Assembly (NCBI GenBank): GCA_032716605.1
Contig: CM064552.1
Coordinates: 1,206,783 to 1,270,782 of the forward strand
Direction: 5' to 3'
DNA: 64,000 nucleotides
Source of the DNA: Paralithodes platypus
Lineage: Eukaryota; Arthropoda; Malacostraca; Decapoda; Lithodidae
Of this stretch, positions 39,601-54,100 are shown in pieces. The position numbers and the translations under genes are program-made. Position 1 is the stretch's first letter; every line of letters starts with the position of its first letter. The notes beneath the pieces are model-generated. The model was not told where the DNA came from and did not search any database. It worked only from the letters and a program-made list of their open reading frames with translations.

Positions 39601-42600
39601 AGGCATCTGGCAATAGGTAGATAGATAGAAATCTTTTGACCATGAGATGTATTTCCTAATCTAAACAAAATTGTTTATGTTAACCATACTTAAATTTACT
39701 CTGGGTGTTCAGATTACGAGCTAAGAGATATAAAATTCTGTCATGATGGTGGTAAATGTCATTGGATATTTGAGTACCCTACTGTTTAATTTGTCTGAAT
39801 TTACTGACTTAAGGGAATTTGGCAATAAAATGGTACAGTAGCGTGACTCAGTCTTAAACTAGCCTATTCAAAATAAAAATAAAAAATCTATTTTCATGTT
39901 ATCGGTGTTAGATGATTTTATTCAGTATGGGAAAATGTTTGGCACTCAAAAGCTTAATTGAAATAGATTTGACCCTCTTCACCATTACACGTCCTTCATG
40001 AGCTGAATTAAATTTTCTAGCATTACCCAGAATAAAATTACAATAACACACTCATACTGAACGATTTACTAATACAATTCAGCAATGGTGCCAAAATATT
40101 GATGTTCCACTATACTGTACTGCATAGATGAAACTGTTTAAAATGGCACTATAGTAATAAACACTACTGTACACATTAATGCAGAAATACTTTGCTGGTC
40201 ATAATCTTAAAAGCTTAAATTATTAGTCATGCAACTACTGTAGCCTAAAGCCGGTATCACACGAGAGCTTTTATAGTCAACATTCGATGATCAATATTTT
40301 TCTGGCAACATTTCAGGAATATTTTGCAATGGTATCGGAAACTCGACTGATGATAGATGAATTTATGTAACCGACGTATTATAAAAGTTGACTATATAAG
40401 CTGCCAGACAAGTTTTAAGGATAAATGTTGAGGGAAAAAATGCTTGTGTGATACCGGCTTAAAACTGAAAATCCCAAAGGTATCTACTATATACTTTGAT
40501 TCTAAGGTGTCATGCAGGTGAAGAGAACTATAGAGAAGATAAGAGAGGTAGAACGATATTTACACAATTGTTAGTAACTACATAATTGACAACTTGCGAG
40601 TTTCAGGCTATAAGGAAGTTGTAGCCGTGAACATCGACATAAAACAGTTATTCAATATTAATGTAGGTTTCTGATTGATAAATACAGTAGTATGTTGAAT
40701 TGGGTTTTATGTATTTATGAATGCAGTACAACCGTATTGTAGCTGGTAATTCTGTTGAATATCAATGTCTACAGCTACAACTTCCTTATAGCCTGAAACT
40801 CGCAAGTGGTCAATTATATTGTACAGAACCTCCATTTACCAATACCACAATGTTCATATGTCACAGAAATGACAGGCCATCTCATAACATTAAGTCGCTA
40901 TAAATAACAAACACGTTGGAAGAAAAATAATATTAAAAAAAAAATATATATAGAAATACGCTGTACAGTACACAAATAATCGTCTCCGTACATTATTAAA
41001 ACAAACAATATTTGATGAAAAAATCTCTATAATGAAAACGACATTACAGCACAGCCTTGTACAGCACTTAGGAAACTCTCACAAATGAACATCTTTGTTG
41101 ATAATTTCTGAATATCTATATGCAGAAAACTTTCATTGACGAACACATTTGGCTTAAAAATGTATTTAACAAATACAGCGGTCCCAGAATAGTTTATTGT
41201 ATTTATATATTTTTTTTCTTTTAACGGAACAAATTCTCTTCCGAGTTACTTTCTGTATTAAAGTTCTCTCCCACTAATGAAAACCGTCACTGGAATGAAA
41301 CTCCTCTGCCTATTCTACTTGTTGTCGGCACCAAATATAAAGTACTGTACTGTATTGCACAGAATATCATATGATGCTTCTGTAGTAGGAATCATCTAGA
41401 TTACTATTTTTAGGGGTTTGGAAGGGAGGAGAGGAGAGATAGGGAGGAGAGGAGAGATAGGGAGGAGAGGAGAGATAGGGAGGAGAGGAGAGATAGGGTG
41501 CTCAATAGGTGGCATTCTGAGAGTGAGGGTCTGAGTCTGGAGGGTGAGACGGTGAAGCACTTGAGCGAAGCAACCAGCCGCTTCAGAGATGGAGCTGCTT
41601 TGAGCCATGATGGATGCTTCACATGTCTCACTCCCCAGGCTGGAACAAGACCTCACGGGCTTCACCGTGTTGAGCGGTGGAATGTACAGGCTCTCAGCCT
41701 ATGCCCGAGAGGGAGTAGTTGGAATATAGAAAAAAAAAAAAAAAAAAAAAAAGGGAGGAGAGGAGAGATAGGGAGGAGAGGAGAGATAGGGAGGAGAGGA
41801 GAGATAGGGAGGAGAGGAGAGATAGGGAGGAGAGGAGAGATAGGGAGGAGAGGAGAGATAGGGAGGAGAGGAGAGAGGGAGGAGAGGAGAGATAGGGAGG
41901 AGAGGACAGATAGGGAGGAGAGGAGAGATAGGGAGGAGAGGGGAGATAGGGAGGAGAGGAGAGATAGGGAGAAGAGGGAGGATATAGCATAAACGCTTTC
42001 AACCTACATTCCAACAGGCTCTGAGGACCAACAAACAACACTACTGTATACTGTACTTAGTTCATTTTAATTGGATGAAATTTCCATTCCCACAGCAGCC
42101 AATTTCTAACACTTAATTCCAGAATAAGAAAGTACCACATGTCTGTTTCATATAAATAGTTTGCTTTTATAAGTGATGACATATTCTATATTGAATTCAT
42201 GCCATAGCTCAATAATTAAAATATCATGCGCACTTATGCTAAACGGGAGAATAAAAAAAATACTTTATTTTAGTCGGGCTAGATCAGACTAGAGATCCTA
42301 AAAGAAAGAGATGGACTAGTTTTTACAAAAAAAGGTAAATTATCACACAACACTTTTCCGGCAAGTGATACCTGTTTGACGTACAAAGATATTTACTTAT
42401 AGCCCCGAGTATGGTAGCTTCTAAGGAATATATGTCACTGTGCCACCTTATACCTCTAGGTATGAACATTTAACAAACTGCTGAAAATAATCAATGAAGG
42501 CTGTTAACCCACTAACTCAGAGCATTTATATTTCCTTAATCAATTTCAACCAATGTTTATCTGTAAAGGAAAGGGATAGTGATAAAAATAAATAGCTTAT

Positions 42601-45600
42601 TATGAAGCTTGTTATTCAAGTTGCCAATAGACCGCAAACTCTTCTGTAGCTTCTTTCATCTTCCCGTGGTGATGAGTTAATACAATATATCCCGTATATA
42701 CATACCGGTACATAAAAAGATTTGTATGTATGTATGTAGGTATGTACTGTACATACATAAACAGATTTAGCATCCATATCTATTACAGTGTAATGGCTCA
42801 GACCGTGTTGCCTTTCAGAAGTTGGACTGTAGTTCAATATAGTCCTGTCACAACACTGTTCTATCATATTATCACTATGGCTGATGTTGGCTTAGCACTA
42901 ACAGTGCCTCAGCAAGACTCAAAAGTCCCCTTGCAGAACCTGCACCAGCAGTATCTACTACAATCACACTACCCTCAACAATATTACAATAAGACAATAC
43001 GATCAACAAGACTACTGCTGGCCTATCAGAGTGAGAACTGAGCGATCTCTGCCATACCCATAGCTTACGCTGACTGTTCCTTTTACTTTTATATTTTCTA
43101 GATCTCAAGTGACGGCATCTCTTCCGTGGATTGACCTCCCAATCTACCAAGATTGGAAGCCAAAGCGTCACATTTTTCCTTTGCTGAGGGGCACAGGGCC
43201 CTGGGTGGGGCTTTGGTTTTCCGGGCGTTTCCACACCCTCCTCAGCTCCCTGCCATGGAGTGGCTTCGGTTTCCCAGGCTTTATTGTGGTCGGCAGGGAG
43301 GGTTCTGCGAGGGCGCTCGGTTATGGCCTTGGCCTTGCTCGGGGCCCTGGGGCTGTTCGGCCAGGCAGCTTGGGGAACAACAAGACTACTGTATAGGATG
43401 ACTGTCAATCCAAATGTTTGCCATCCCCCTTTTCAGCTGCCTTGTACAACACGCAGTAGGACACATGGGGCATATTCTTTTTCCTCCACTAAATGTGAAG
43501 GATCCCATTTTCCCCACATGGAACATACTTTTTTTGGGGGGGGGTTTACATAAGGGAGAACTAGTAACAATGAAAGTCACATAAAAGTGTCAGTGACAAC
43601 CTTCAATGACTGTGACCAGACATATTTGGGCAGGTCATTCAACATCATGACCTCCCCCTTTTTTTCTTTTTCTTTTTTTTCTTCTATGTGATTGAGGGAG
43701 GCAAAGAGCATAACTGCCTATAGCGAGTGCCTCCCCCATAGTTGAAAGAGTGACAGGGCCAAAATCAAGGGACGTTCGAGCCAAAATGCCTGGACACACA
43801 GAGTTTGAAGCAATTTAAGTAATAGGAAGCGGGAAAAACTGATTCTGGGAGAGTTCCAGAGCTCAGCTGCTGAGTAGAAGAAAGTTTGAGAGTAACGTTT
43901 CACTCTTGGGTTGGAGATTTGCACAGAGTAGGGGTGGGATTGAGTTGCAAGACGGGTACCACGTGCCCTACGTAAAGGAGGTGGTATGCACTGGGATAGC
44001 TCTGAGGAACACTGATTATTATAGTAGCGATAGAATAGCGAGAGAGATGCAACATTGCGGCGGAGAGAGAGAGATTGCAGAGAGTTGGTGAGTGGACGGG
44101 AGTTAATGATACGAAAGGCCTTCCTTTCAACCTTGTCTAGGAGAGCGGTGTGAGAGGAACCTCCCCACACATGTGAACAATACTCAATACAAGGGCGCAC
44201 TATGCCCCTGTACAGAGCAAGAAGCTGTGCAGGGGAAAAGAACCCCCTAAGGCGGTTGAGCACACCCAGCTTCTGGGAGGCTGCCTTAGCAAGACTGGTA
44301 ATATGGTCCTTCCAAATGAGAGCAGAAGAAAAAGAGACACCAAGAATATTGAGAGAAGATGAAGGGTTGATTTTTGTATTGTTGAAGAATAAGGGATAGT
44401 CCGCTGGGAGATCCTGACGGGTAGATAGATGGAGAAATTGGGTTTTGGAAGCATTAACCCTCCAGCCCCGGCTACGCATTACATAAATATTCCCCGAAAC
44501 CCCGGTGTTTTGGCCGAAAAACGTCTAGGCTAGGCTACCGTATATTTGTTATTCTGACTGCTTCCCGCATTCCCACGCATCCCCAAGCGTAGCTGTGTTA
44601 TTTACCTGTAGAATGGCGTTAAGTAGAGCTCTCTAAGTCAACTGGTTGAGTTGTGATGATGATTTCATTGGAGATAACTTTATGGCAAAAACAGCCACTT
44701 TACACTACTTTTCGATACTTAACAACAACATACAGGCACACACGAACAAGCGACGCTCTCCTTCTTGTGGCCGGAGATGCGGGGCGTCGGTCCAGCCGGC
44801 TGTTGTTTACATGCGTCGGACCGACGCCTCGCACACCAAGCTTACAGGCTTTGAGCTCATGGGTGTTTAAGAGCCCTTCCGGGCAGCTCGTGTATGCTTT
44901 TTTATGGGCGTTCAAGAGCCCTTCCGGGAACAGAGGGTTAAAGTTAACAAGGTTTTCTCTGCCCCAATTGGAAATAGTATTTAGATCAGAATTTAAGAGT
45001 TCTATGGCTTCATTACGTTTGTCGTTGAGGGATTGCTGGCTGGGGCGTTCTGAAAAACTAATGGAGTAGTGTAAGGTTGAGTCGTCTGCGTATGAATGGA
45101 TGGGAATTAAGGTACAGTTAAGGAGATCATTTATAAAAATTAGAAAGAGAATAGGAGATAGGACAGAGCCCTGAGGAACACCGGAGTTTATAGGGTGAGG
45201 AAGTGAACAATGGCCGTCCACAACCGCGGCTATGGAACGGCCGGAAAGGAAATTAGAGACAAAGGCACAGATGGAGGGATAGAAACCGAAGGAGGGTAGT
45301 TTAGAAATTAAAGATTTATGCCAGACTCTATCGAAGGCTTTCGATATGTCTAGTGCAATAGAAAAAGTCTCACCGAAGTCCCGAAAGGAGGATGACCAAG
45401 AGTTAGTAAGATATGAAAGAAGATCACCAGTAGAGCGACCCTTAACCCTCCTGGCCCGGGCTAGCTCTCCTAATGACAGTGCGGCGTACCCGGGCGATCT
45501 GGCCGAAAAACGTCTAGGCCTAGGCTACCGTATTTTGGTTAATTTTAACTGCTAGAAATTTCCCACGCATCTATAAATGTAGTGCGGTTTCCAATCTGTA

Positions 45601-48600
45601 GACTGGCATTGAGTAGAGCTCTCTAAGTCAACTGGTTCAGTTGTGATGACGATTTTAGTGGAGAGCATTTTCAGGCAATGTTAGCAATACAACGATCTTT
45701 TCACTACTGAAACAACGACATACAGACATACAATAACAAACGAGTCTTCTCCTCTTGTTTTCGGAGGTGCGGTGACGCAATGATCGGCTTTGTTTACATG
45801 CGTCGGACGCACGGCGTTCAGACCAAGCTGAATAGGCTTTCAAGCTTACTGTCTATTAAAATGACACCCGGGTACCTGCCCATCTGCCGTGGTGTCATAT
45901 TAAAATGACACCCGGGGAGGAAGGGTTAAGGAAGCCATACTGGCGATCTGAGAGCAGATTATGAGAAGAGAAATGCTTAAGAACTTTGGAAGCAAGAATA
46001 GTCTCAAAAACTTTAGAAAGACAAGAAATGAGATTGGACGATAGTTGGAGGGTTGAGAGCGGTCACCCTTCTTTGGGACAGGTTGAATGTGAGCATACTA
46101 GAAATACAAATGTCTCTTCAGAGTTTTTTCTCAGTAGAGGTTTTTATCCTAGCACAGTGCTTCTTCCCGTAATATACTTAGTAACAAGACTCTACAGTGG
46201 AAAAAGTTCATGGTCGCCCCTTTCTCTCAAATTTAAAAACATGATAAGTGAGGGAGCCCAGGAAAAGGTTGTCTGGAATGCCAACATTAAGACATGAGAC
46301 TGAAACGGACTTGTTATACAGTAGCACACCAAATTTTTATAGAGTGTGTATGACTATATAAATATACACTAACTTAACGGTTCTACTTAAGTCTTCTCAC
46401 TTAAGAGTGTGATTGCGGTCACCAGAAATGCTTAAAAAACGTATTTTGTCCGAAAGAATGGATTATTTCACCATCACTGATGATCATGCCAGAGGGCTTT
46501 ACCTGTCATGAGATGGCATGCCATTACCAAGAGACCTTTCGCTATACAATATCCAGGTCTTGCTAAATAGAGGTTACATTTCAGAAACAGTACAGTCGAA
46601 AGGAAAAGTTCACTCCCACATTAATTTGGAGTGAAGCCAATAATTAAGTCATTGAAAATTCAAAATTCTGAACAACTGTATCATAATAGTGGCAAGGAAG
46701 GATGACAAGACGATTACAACTGTACAGGCATTCAAGCTCTCAATAGTACAGTATTGGAATTGACTCCACTCAAGTAGAGATAGAAGGGAACTTTGAATCT
46801 TGATTGTACCTTGCAGCCACACAGTAATTTTGAGCTATCCATCTCTCTTACTATAGGATCTCTACTGGGGCGGCAACTATAGAAAACAGAACTGTAGTCG
46901 CCACGGCATTAACTTTGACACCGCTCAATATGTCGACACCTCTTCTATAAATCACGCTATAAGTCACCATACCTGACACTATAGTTACTACACTCGGCTC
47001 AAAGTTTGTAGGCGAAAAATTGGCTTTGTCCTATCTTGAATGTTGAGCTGTTAGGAAATAAGGAACGAACCATGGTATAACTGCTGTATAGTATGGATAT
47101 ATGATACTGAGAGAACAATTATAATATTTACTTGATATAATTAGTTCAGTCTTAAACTACCAATAAATCAGCTGCCTTGGCCTATTTACAGTGAACAGAG
47201 TATAGAGACATGCAATGCAACTCCTTCACCATGAGAGGTTCTTGCAAAATGCTAATGTTAACCCCTTTTGTACCGGCAACATCTTTTTCATTATATTCTG
47301 TTAACTATTAGACAATTTTTTTCAGCTTAAGAGAAGACGTGTATCAATTTAAAGGCTGCAGGCTAGCTCAATTCATCCTTTTAACGGCCATAGATCCTTC
47401 CTAAGCTATATAAAATTGTCTAAATGTAGCTGAAATGAAATACAGTACAAGACATCGCTGGTACGGAAGGGGTTAATGAAGTCGTCTACTGTCAGGCAGG
47501 CTGAAGTAAATAGAGATGTCACAGTGGTAAGGTAACAGTTATAAACAAAAATAAAAACTGTTACTAATAATTTCCAAAAATCGTAAAATTATCTAATATC
47601 GACCAGAATAAAAGAAAACAAAAAATCACCCCCATAGTGAAGATGTTAGTAGAAACAACCAGACCAGTGTCACTATAGGTAGTGCCAGCGAACTTGACAA
47701 TAATTTGGACCCCTTAACTTCTTATAACTCAAAATGAATGAAAGCAAGCGGGCTTAAATTTCTATCATTTGGGAAGAGTCTACCAGGAAATAGGTGTGGA
47801 GATTTACAGCCAGTTTGCTCAAGATCCTTTTGAGTTACGAAGAGGTCAGGGATCGAGATAATTGTCAAGTTCGTTGGCCCTACCTATAATCACAATGAAG
47901 ATTTTGTACACTGGTGATTTTTTAGGAGAGGTGGCGACAACAATGGAGGGGCGACTTTAGCATTGTTTACACTAAAGACTTAAGGTCACCTGTTTGCTTC
48001 TTCCGAGGTGTTTTGTTGTGGCCGGCTTATATTGTGGCAGGGAGAGAAGAGGCAACACATTTAAGATATGCAGAACAACATGGGTACGAAAGCATTGTCA
48101 CACCCACCTTTGGATTATATATACTGTACTGTACATAAGTTCCATTATTCAAGTAAAAAAAAAAATCTTCTGAAATCTATTATCTTTACTCTTTACAGTG
48201 TTATTTTAGTTTTTGGTAACTCATATGCGAGTCCATACCATCGAGTTATAGATCAGAGTGCTTCCCATAGCATAGCAGAGGGTGATGCCAGTGAGCCTCA
48301 ATATCAATATCTATTAGTGATGTAAGAAAGATGAATACAGGTGAATCAACCCCTTATATTTGCTGGTGATGTGGCATTGATTTCAATGTGGCTGCTGGCA
48401 TCACCGTTTCGACACAGTACGCCCTCTACAGTCTGTTAATTTTCAGTTGACGGTAAATTGCCTTGTCATCATCTTGATTAATCAGCTATTACTTAGATTT
48501 TGTAGCAAAACATATTGCTATTTATGAAAACTAGGCCTTAACATGACGCAGAAACAACATTGATTAATATTTATCTAATATGTATTGAGAAATCAGTGGC

Positions 48601-51137
48601 AAAGGGAGTCATTTTACCGTCAGCTGAAATAAAACCGACTATGATGTATAACTCTATGGTCCATACTTATTTAAACCTGCTATGTGTTAATACCAGGGAG
48701 AACTCCCATCAGGTGACCAAGGCATTACCTGTGCAAAACAAGAAATAGCTTCAAACCGAACACGTTTATCAATTAAAATCGATTGTCATCAGACCTTCAT
48801 CCCATCATATTGCAAAAGTTACAATGTTCTCCGTAATTTTTTTATTATAAATGTTAGTCAAATGTATAATCATATGTAATCAATAGCAAACTGGGACCTT
48901 GGGGCTGTTCGGCCAGACAGCCTGGGGAACAATAACATAATAACTGGTTATGTTGTGTACAGTTGGAATCTTGCTATTTACTGGTTAATGATGTGAGGGT
49001 TGTATGGATTGTATTTTGTGAAACAAAACACCAGATTATTATAAATATTATTATTATTATTATTATTATTACACTGTCTATCTATCTATCTATTGCCTGA
49101 CGCCGTGATCCCCGAAGGGGATAGGCTTGACCCTTTTAGTTGCCCCTTACAACATGGAAGATTTACAAGAGAAATATTGTATTCCTCTTCATTCTGTTAT
49201 GTAGAGGCCCCCATTCTTCAGGGGGGGAAATAAAGTAATATAAAACAAAAATGGTATTTCACACTTAGCAGGTTATAATAGCATACAGTCCAAGTGTACA
49301 AACACAATTTTTTAAACCCTACTGTACCACAGGGTACTAGCATAAATGTACCCCCCAGTCCCAAGCAATGTTGACAAAATGGCTTCAGAGGCAAGATATA
49401 ACAACCTCCCACCTCAAAAGATGAGGAATACTGCCTCTCCCAGCTTGTGGGGGCTTGGATATAAGCTGAGAAGTGTTGCCAAGGTCTTAGAGCAGTGCTC
49501 AAACGTCGTGGTACCAGGCACTGCCTGATACTGGCAGTTACAAGGATCCTATATTACGGACGGCTGGCAGCCGTCGCTGGGACTGGGGAGTGATTTATCT
49601 ACTGACGGCTCTCTGCCGTCGCTGGTATTGGACGGGTTAATAAATGTCTGATATCTGGTAGCAGAACTTAGACTTGTATAGAATCCACTGGTAAATTTGG
49701 AGGTGTGACAATGCCTTGAGGGTGGTGGTCAAGATTTACACCTTCAAGTTCCACTGGGTCAGGGACGACAATGTTGCAGGAACTAAATATTCATGTACTG
49801 TATCTATTACTTAGCTACATCTTTATTCCTTCATCTCTGGAAGGGGTAGAAGAACTAGAATCCCTACATATGGTATCCTGATCCATGCTTGGAAAGATAT
49901 GTTTGTTAGTGGGTTTCCCAGAACTAACCATCAAGATTACACAAACTACTTACAGAGATAGATAGATATCAAGCTATGGGAAGCATGGGACACTAAAACC
50001 CACATTCTAAAAGTAAAGAGAGCAAACTTTGGGAGGGAGGGATTTCTAAACCCCATTCTGATACTGTAGTGGAGTTTTCACCACAAAGATGGAACAACAC
50101 AATATAGTAATGAGATAAAGAGAGAGCCATAGTCCCCTGAGAGAATACAATGTCCTCATAAGTCAAGAAGGAAGTCATACTTATAAACGGTCTCACTCTC
50201 CCTCATCCTCCCCATTGAACATAATACAAGGAAGAGGAATACGCCCTTCACGCTTGGGCATTTTTACACCACCAGATGTCACATCTATCACTTTACCATG
50301 CAGGGGGGCAGGAGGCTTCAGGTACAATCACACACAAATGTCACAGTCTACACTCATAATTTACACTTTGGTTCTCTATCTTGTCAGTGTACAGTTCCCA
50401 TGGTTCTCGTATTCTACCTCCCTAACCCCCCTCTTCCTTACTCCACCTCATTAACCCAATTCCTTACTCCACCTCCCTAACCCCCCTTCCTTACTCAACC
50501 TCCCTAACCCCCTTCCTTACTCCACCTCCCTAACCCCTCCTTCCTAACTTCACCTTCCTAACCCCCCTTCCTTACTCCACCTCCTACCTTCCAGGAGGTG
50601 GAGTGAGGGAGGGAGGTAGGTGTAGTGCTGCTAAATTATTAATGTACTGGGATAGTAAGGGACGGAATATGTGCGGTAAATTGTACACTTTGTATGAACT
50701 GTATGTATATACAGTATGTACACACAAGTATAGGTAGTGCCAGCGAACTTGACAATAATCTTGACCCCTTAACTTCTCATAACTCAAAATTAATGAAACC
50801 AATAGGACTGACGTTTCTATCATTTGGGAAGAGTCCACCAGGAAATAGGTGTGGATATTTACAGCCAGTTTGCTCTAGGCCCTTTAGAGTTACAGAGAGG
50901 TTAGGGATCAAGAGTATTGTTAATTTTGTTGGTGCTACCTATAGTCATATACTGTAAATGTAGGCTATTGTTAAGTCATTCTTATAGGATGTGTAAAGAC
51001 TCCTTGAAGTCCTGTGTACCAGGGGAACTCTTGACTACCACCCTTATATTGATGCTGCTGGGGTCAGGTTAGAGAATTACAGGGTCAAAGCTTACACACG
51101 CACGGACAAAGACCAACTTTAATAATAATAATAATAA

Positions 51138-51183
<46 letters not shown>

Positions 51184-54100
51184 TTAATAGAAAATACAAT
51201 ATGTACGGTAAGTAAAATTAATATGTATTTAGTGCTCCACCCAAGTACATACTTCAACCACAAACCAGTAGTATACCGTACCTCAAATTTCTAACCATGC
51301 ACTAAATCCAATCTTGCACAGTAATTTTGGTATAAACTAAACAAAGCACTAAATCCAATCTTGCGTTGTAATTTTGGTATAAACTAAACGAATCACTGAA
51401 TCCATTCTTGAGCAGTAATATATTAATATACAGTATTTAGACGATTTTGTGCAATTTAAGAAGGATCTGTGGTAGTAAAAAGGTTAAAAGGGATATTTCG
51501 AGCCCGTTAATTGCGGGGGCACTTATTTAAATTAGATGCGCCACGCAGAAGCTTCTTGTGGTGACCACCGCCGGAAAATTGTCGCATTGTCGCAGGACCC
51601 TAGGACAAGTGGTAATTTACTTGGTAACTCAACAATATACAGTAATAAGCTTCGTTTAAAAGACACTCCATTCACAAATGGTATTTTTTTGGTAGTAACA
51701 TATCTATTTCTGCACACACAATTAATATATGTATCAACTATAACCCTATAATCATTACACATGGCGAAAAAAAAAAATATGAGAATCCACAAATTGCTTG
51801 CAAAGTATGAATGTTAACTTGCTAAGCACCAAATCCTTATAGAAATAGTATATATATATAATAAACACCAAATCCTTATAGAAATAGTATATATAATAAA
51901 CACATGTTATAGTAGAATTGTTTACAGTGGAATAAGCTACTGTCAGTAAGTTTAACTATCGTTAAAACTCACTAAACGTATGGACGCGTATTTATATGAG
52001 GATATGGCAGGACCTCATAAGTCATCACTGCCGACATAGAATACACACTCTCCCTCACCCCTCACACTCACACGCGCGAGCAACCCACTGTCCTTTTCGT
52101 TTCCAAAAACTATATCGACAGCTTACTTAATTTTCCAGAACTTCTGTTGATTTCTTGTAAAAACTTATCATATTATGATTATATATAGCATCAATTAATA
52201 GAGCATACTGTACTTATATGAAAATATAATCATGCTTTCCGTGATATAGTAATAAAGAGTAAAGGAATGGCGAAATTCTAGAACGGCGAGGAGACCTGTT
52301 TACGGATAGAGATTTTCGTACCGTACAGGCAGCAAAATTGATAAGCTCGACTTGCCCGAGACCACGCTCAAGACCAATAATTGGTAAAGCCCGTCTTATT
52401 TTATGGACTATTATAATATTCTACTCTACGTGAGGTTTAAGCGCTATATAATGTTAAACACTTCTAAGAAACTTACATTGGATGAATTATTTACTTCATA
52501 AACCTCTGAATAGAGGAACTGAAGCGATAATATATTTTGTACAAAGGTTTGAGACATTCAAGAGAAATCTAGTTTTAAATTTACAAAGAGCGAATATGCT
52601 ACAAATTAAACACACGAAAACTGCTTCAAAAATCATACTAATGGCTGCTAATAGTATATAATGCATAATCTTGGTATATTTCTTTTTGACCTAAAACATA
52701 TTGTGGTTCGTCCCCAAGCGACCATTCTCCATCTGGTGGTCACCCCAAGAAGTTTGTCCGTGGCGCGTCTAATTGCATAAAATCGTCTAACAGTAGCCAG
52801 AATAAAGCTAAAAAGACGTAGTCGGTACAAAAGGGGTCGATACTTTTTCCACAAGCTAAATATTGTTATGGTACATGGTGTCAAACGAAAGCCGAGTTCA
52901 TTATTTTTAGTTTTTATTATTGTCTATATAAAGATAAAAATATGATCAATAGTGTAAAATATGTCATAGGAAATTATAAAATGGCCAAAACAATGGTATT
53001 TCATGTTCATTTTCTTGTATTAACTGTGTATTAACTGTGTTGGTGGTGTAATGGTTTAGATGCTTATGTTCTGGGTGTGGTGTCCCGAGTTTGAATCCCG
53101 GGAGGACCATATGCTTTCATTTTAGTTTATTCAAGTGCATTGGGGTTTGTAAATTGATGATTAATGTTAAGAACGGGGCGTTACTTAATTCCTTCTCATA
53201 TTCAATCAAATCTTTAAACAAAATTGCTCCGGTTTGACACCCTGTTACAGTATAATAAAGGCCCATCCTCATTTGTGCTATGTTTATCCCTGTCTCACTT
53301 CTACCGTAATTAACATTAACCTATGTGTGTACGTTTATGTTGGCGCCTGCACCTTGACCACCACCATCACCAATATCACCATAACTACCACCACCATCAC
53401 CTCTGCATTCACCACCACCACCAATCTCACTTTCACCACCACCATCACTACCACCACCATCATCACCTTTGCATTCAACACCAATCTCACTTGTACCATC
53501 ACCATCACTACCACCACCATCACCACCTCCACATTCAAGAAAGATGTGGGATCAGACTTTGCGGTCTGATCGTAAATCAAAGAACCTGACAAGAGAGGCA
53601 GCTCTTAATAGGGTTGCCTAGAACGCTGCCATTAGGACGTGAGACCGGAACCGCGCTTCTGGTCTTTAAATTTGTGTATGTATGTTTATGTATGTACATT
53701 CACCACCTACATCATCACCACCACCAATCTAACTTCCACCACTACCATCACTACCACCACCTCCACCCTCACCACCACCAAGACCAAAAGTGTGAGGAAA
53801 AGTGAAACTGCTAACACTCACCAAGAAGAAGAAAATCTTAGAGGAGCTAGACAAGGGCAAGAGGGTGACTGCATAACTCTATGATAAAGACTGTAAGGAA
53901 ACACAAGAAACACAATTATTCAAGTCTATAGTTATACCACAACAAAGGCACACAGGAATATAAAACACATACCGGTACCGAATGGCATACTGTACTACAA
54001 TCAGTTGTGGAAAGACCAAGAAGCTGTTGTCTTGTACCCCGATAACCGGATCAATGAAATGCCTGTAAACTCCAGTATGGAAAGTGATATTTAAGCCAAA

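Larger units (their letters stand above)
43685..46105 (-). mobile_element. Non-LTR (jockey/CR1-type) retrotransposon R1, 5'-truncated, carrying two TTAA insertions
   Basis: Read on the minus strand: an N-terminal RT segment (PVPKKGDRSQPSNYRPIS) near 46095-46040, a LDISKAFDRVWHK box near 45370-45330, GVPQGSVLSPILFLIFIND and YADDSTLH at 45190-45070, then SLNILGVSFSSALIWKDHI and the C-terminal part to about 43790, a 3' UTR and an A-rich 3' end (43665-43690). The 5' part of the element is missing. A one-base loss near 46045 breaks the frame. Two family D elements (44454-44941, 45442-45929) interrupt it. Not functional as it stands. Confidence 0.9.

Noticed and set aside
41498..42041. Open frames with RREEIG or PSPPYLSS repeats
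   Set aside because: 18-bp minisatellite keeps all frames open; not genes.
43718..46105. An intact retrotransposon ORF
   Set aside because: Two insertions, a frameshift and a missing 5' part; it is a fossil.
50402..50595. CCCTAACCCC-containing array as a telomere or CRISPR-like array
   Set aside because: Units are imperfect 24-28 bp minisatellite repeats without spacers or uniform CCTAA.
53234..53592. Poly-His, poly-Thr and poly-Val open frames
   Set aside because: Direct products of the CACCAT/ACC microsatellite.
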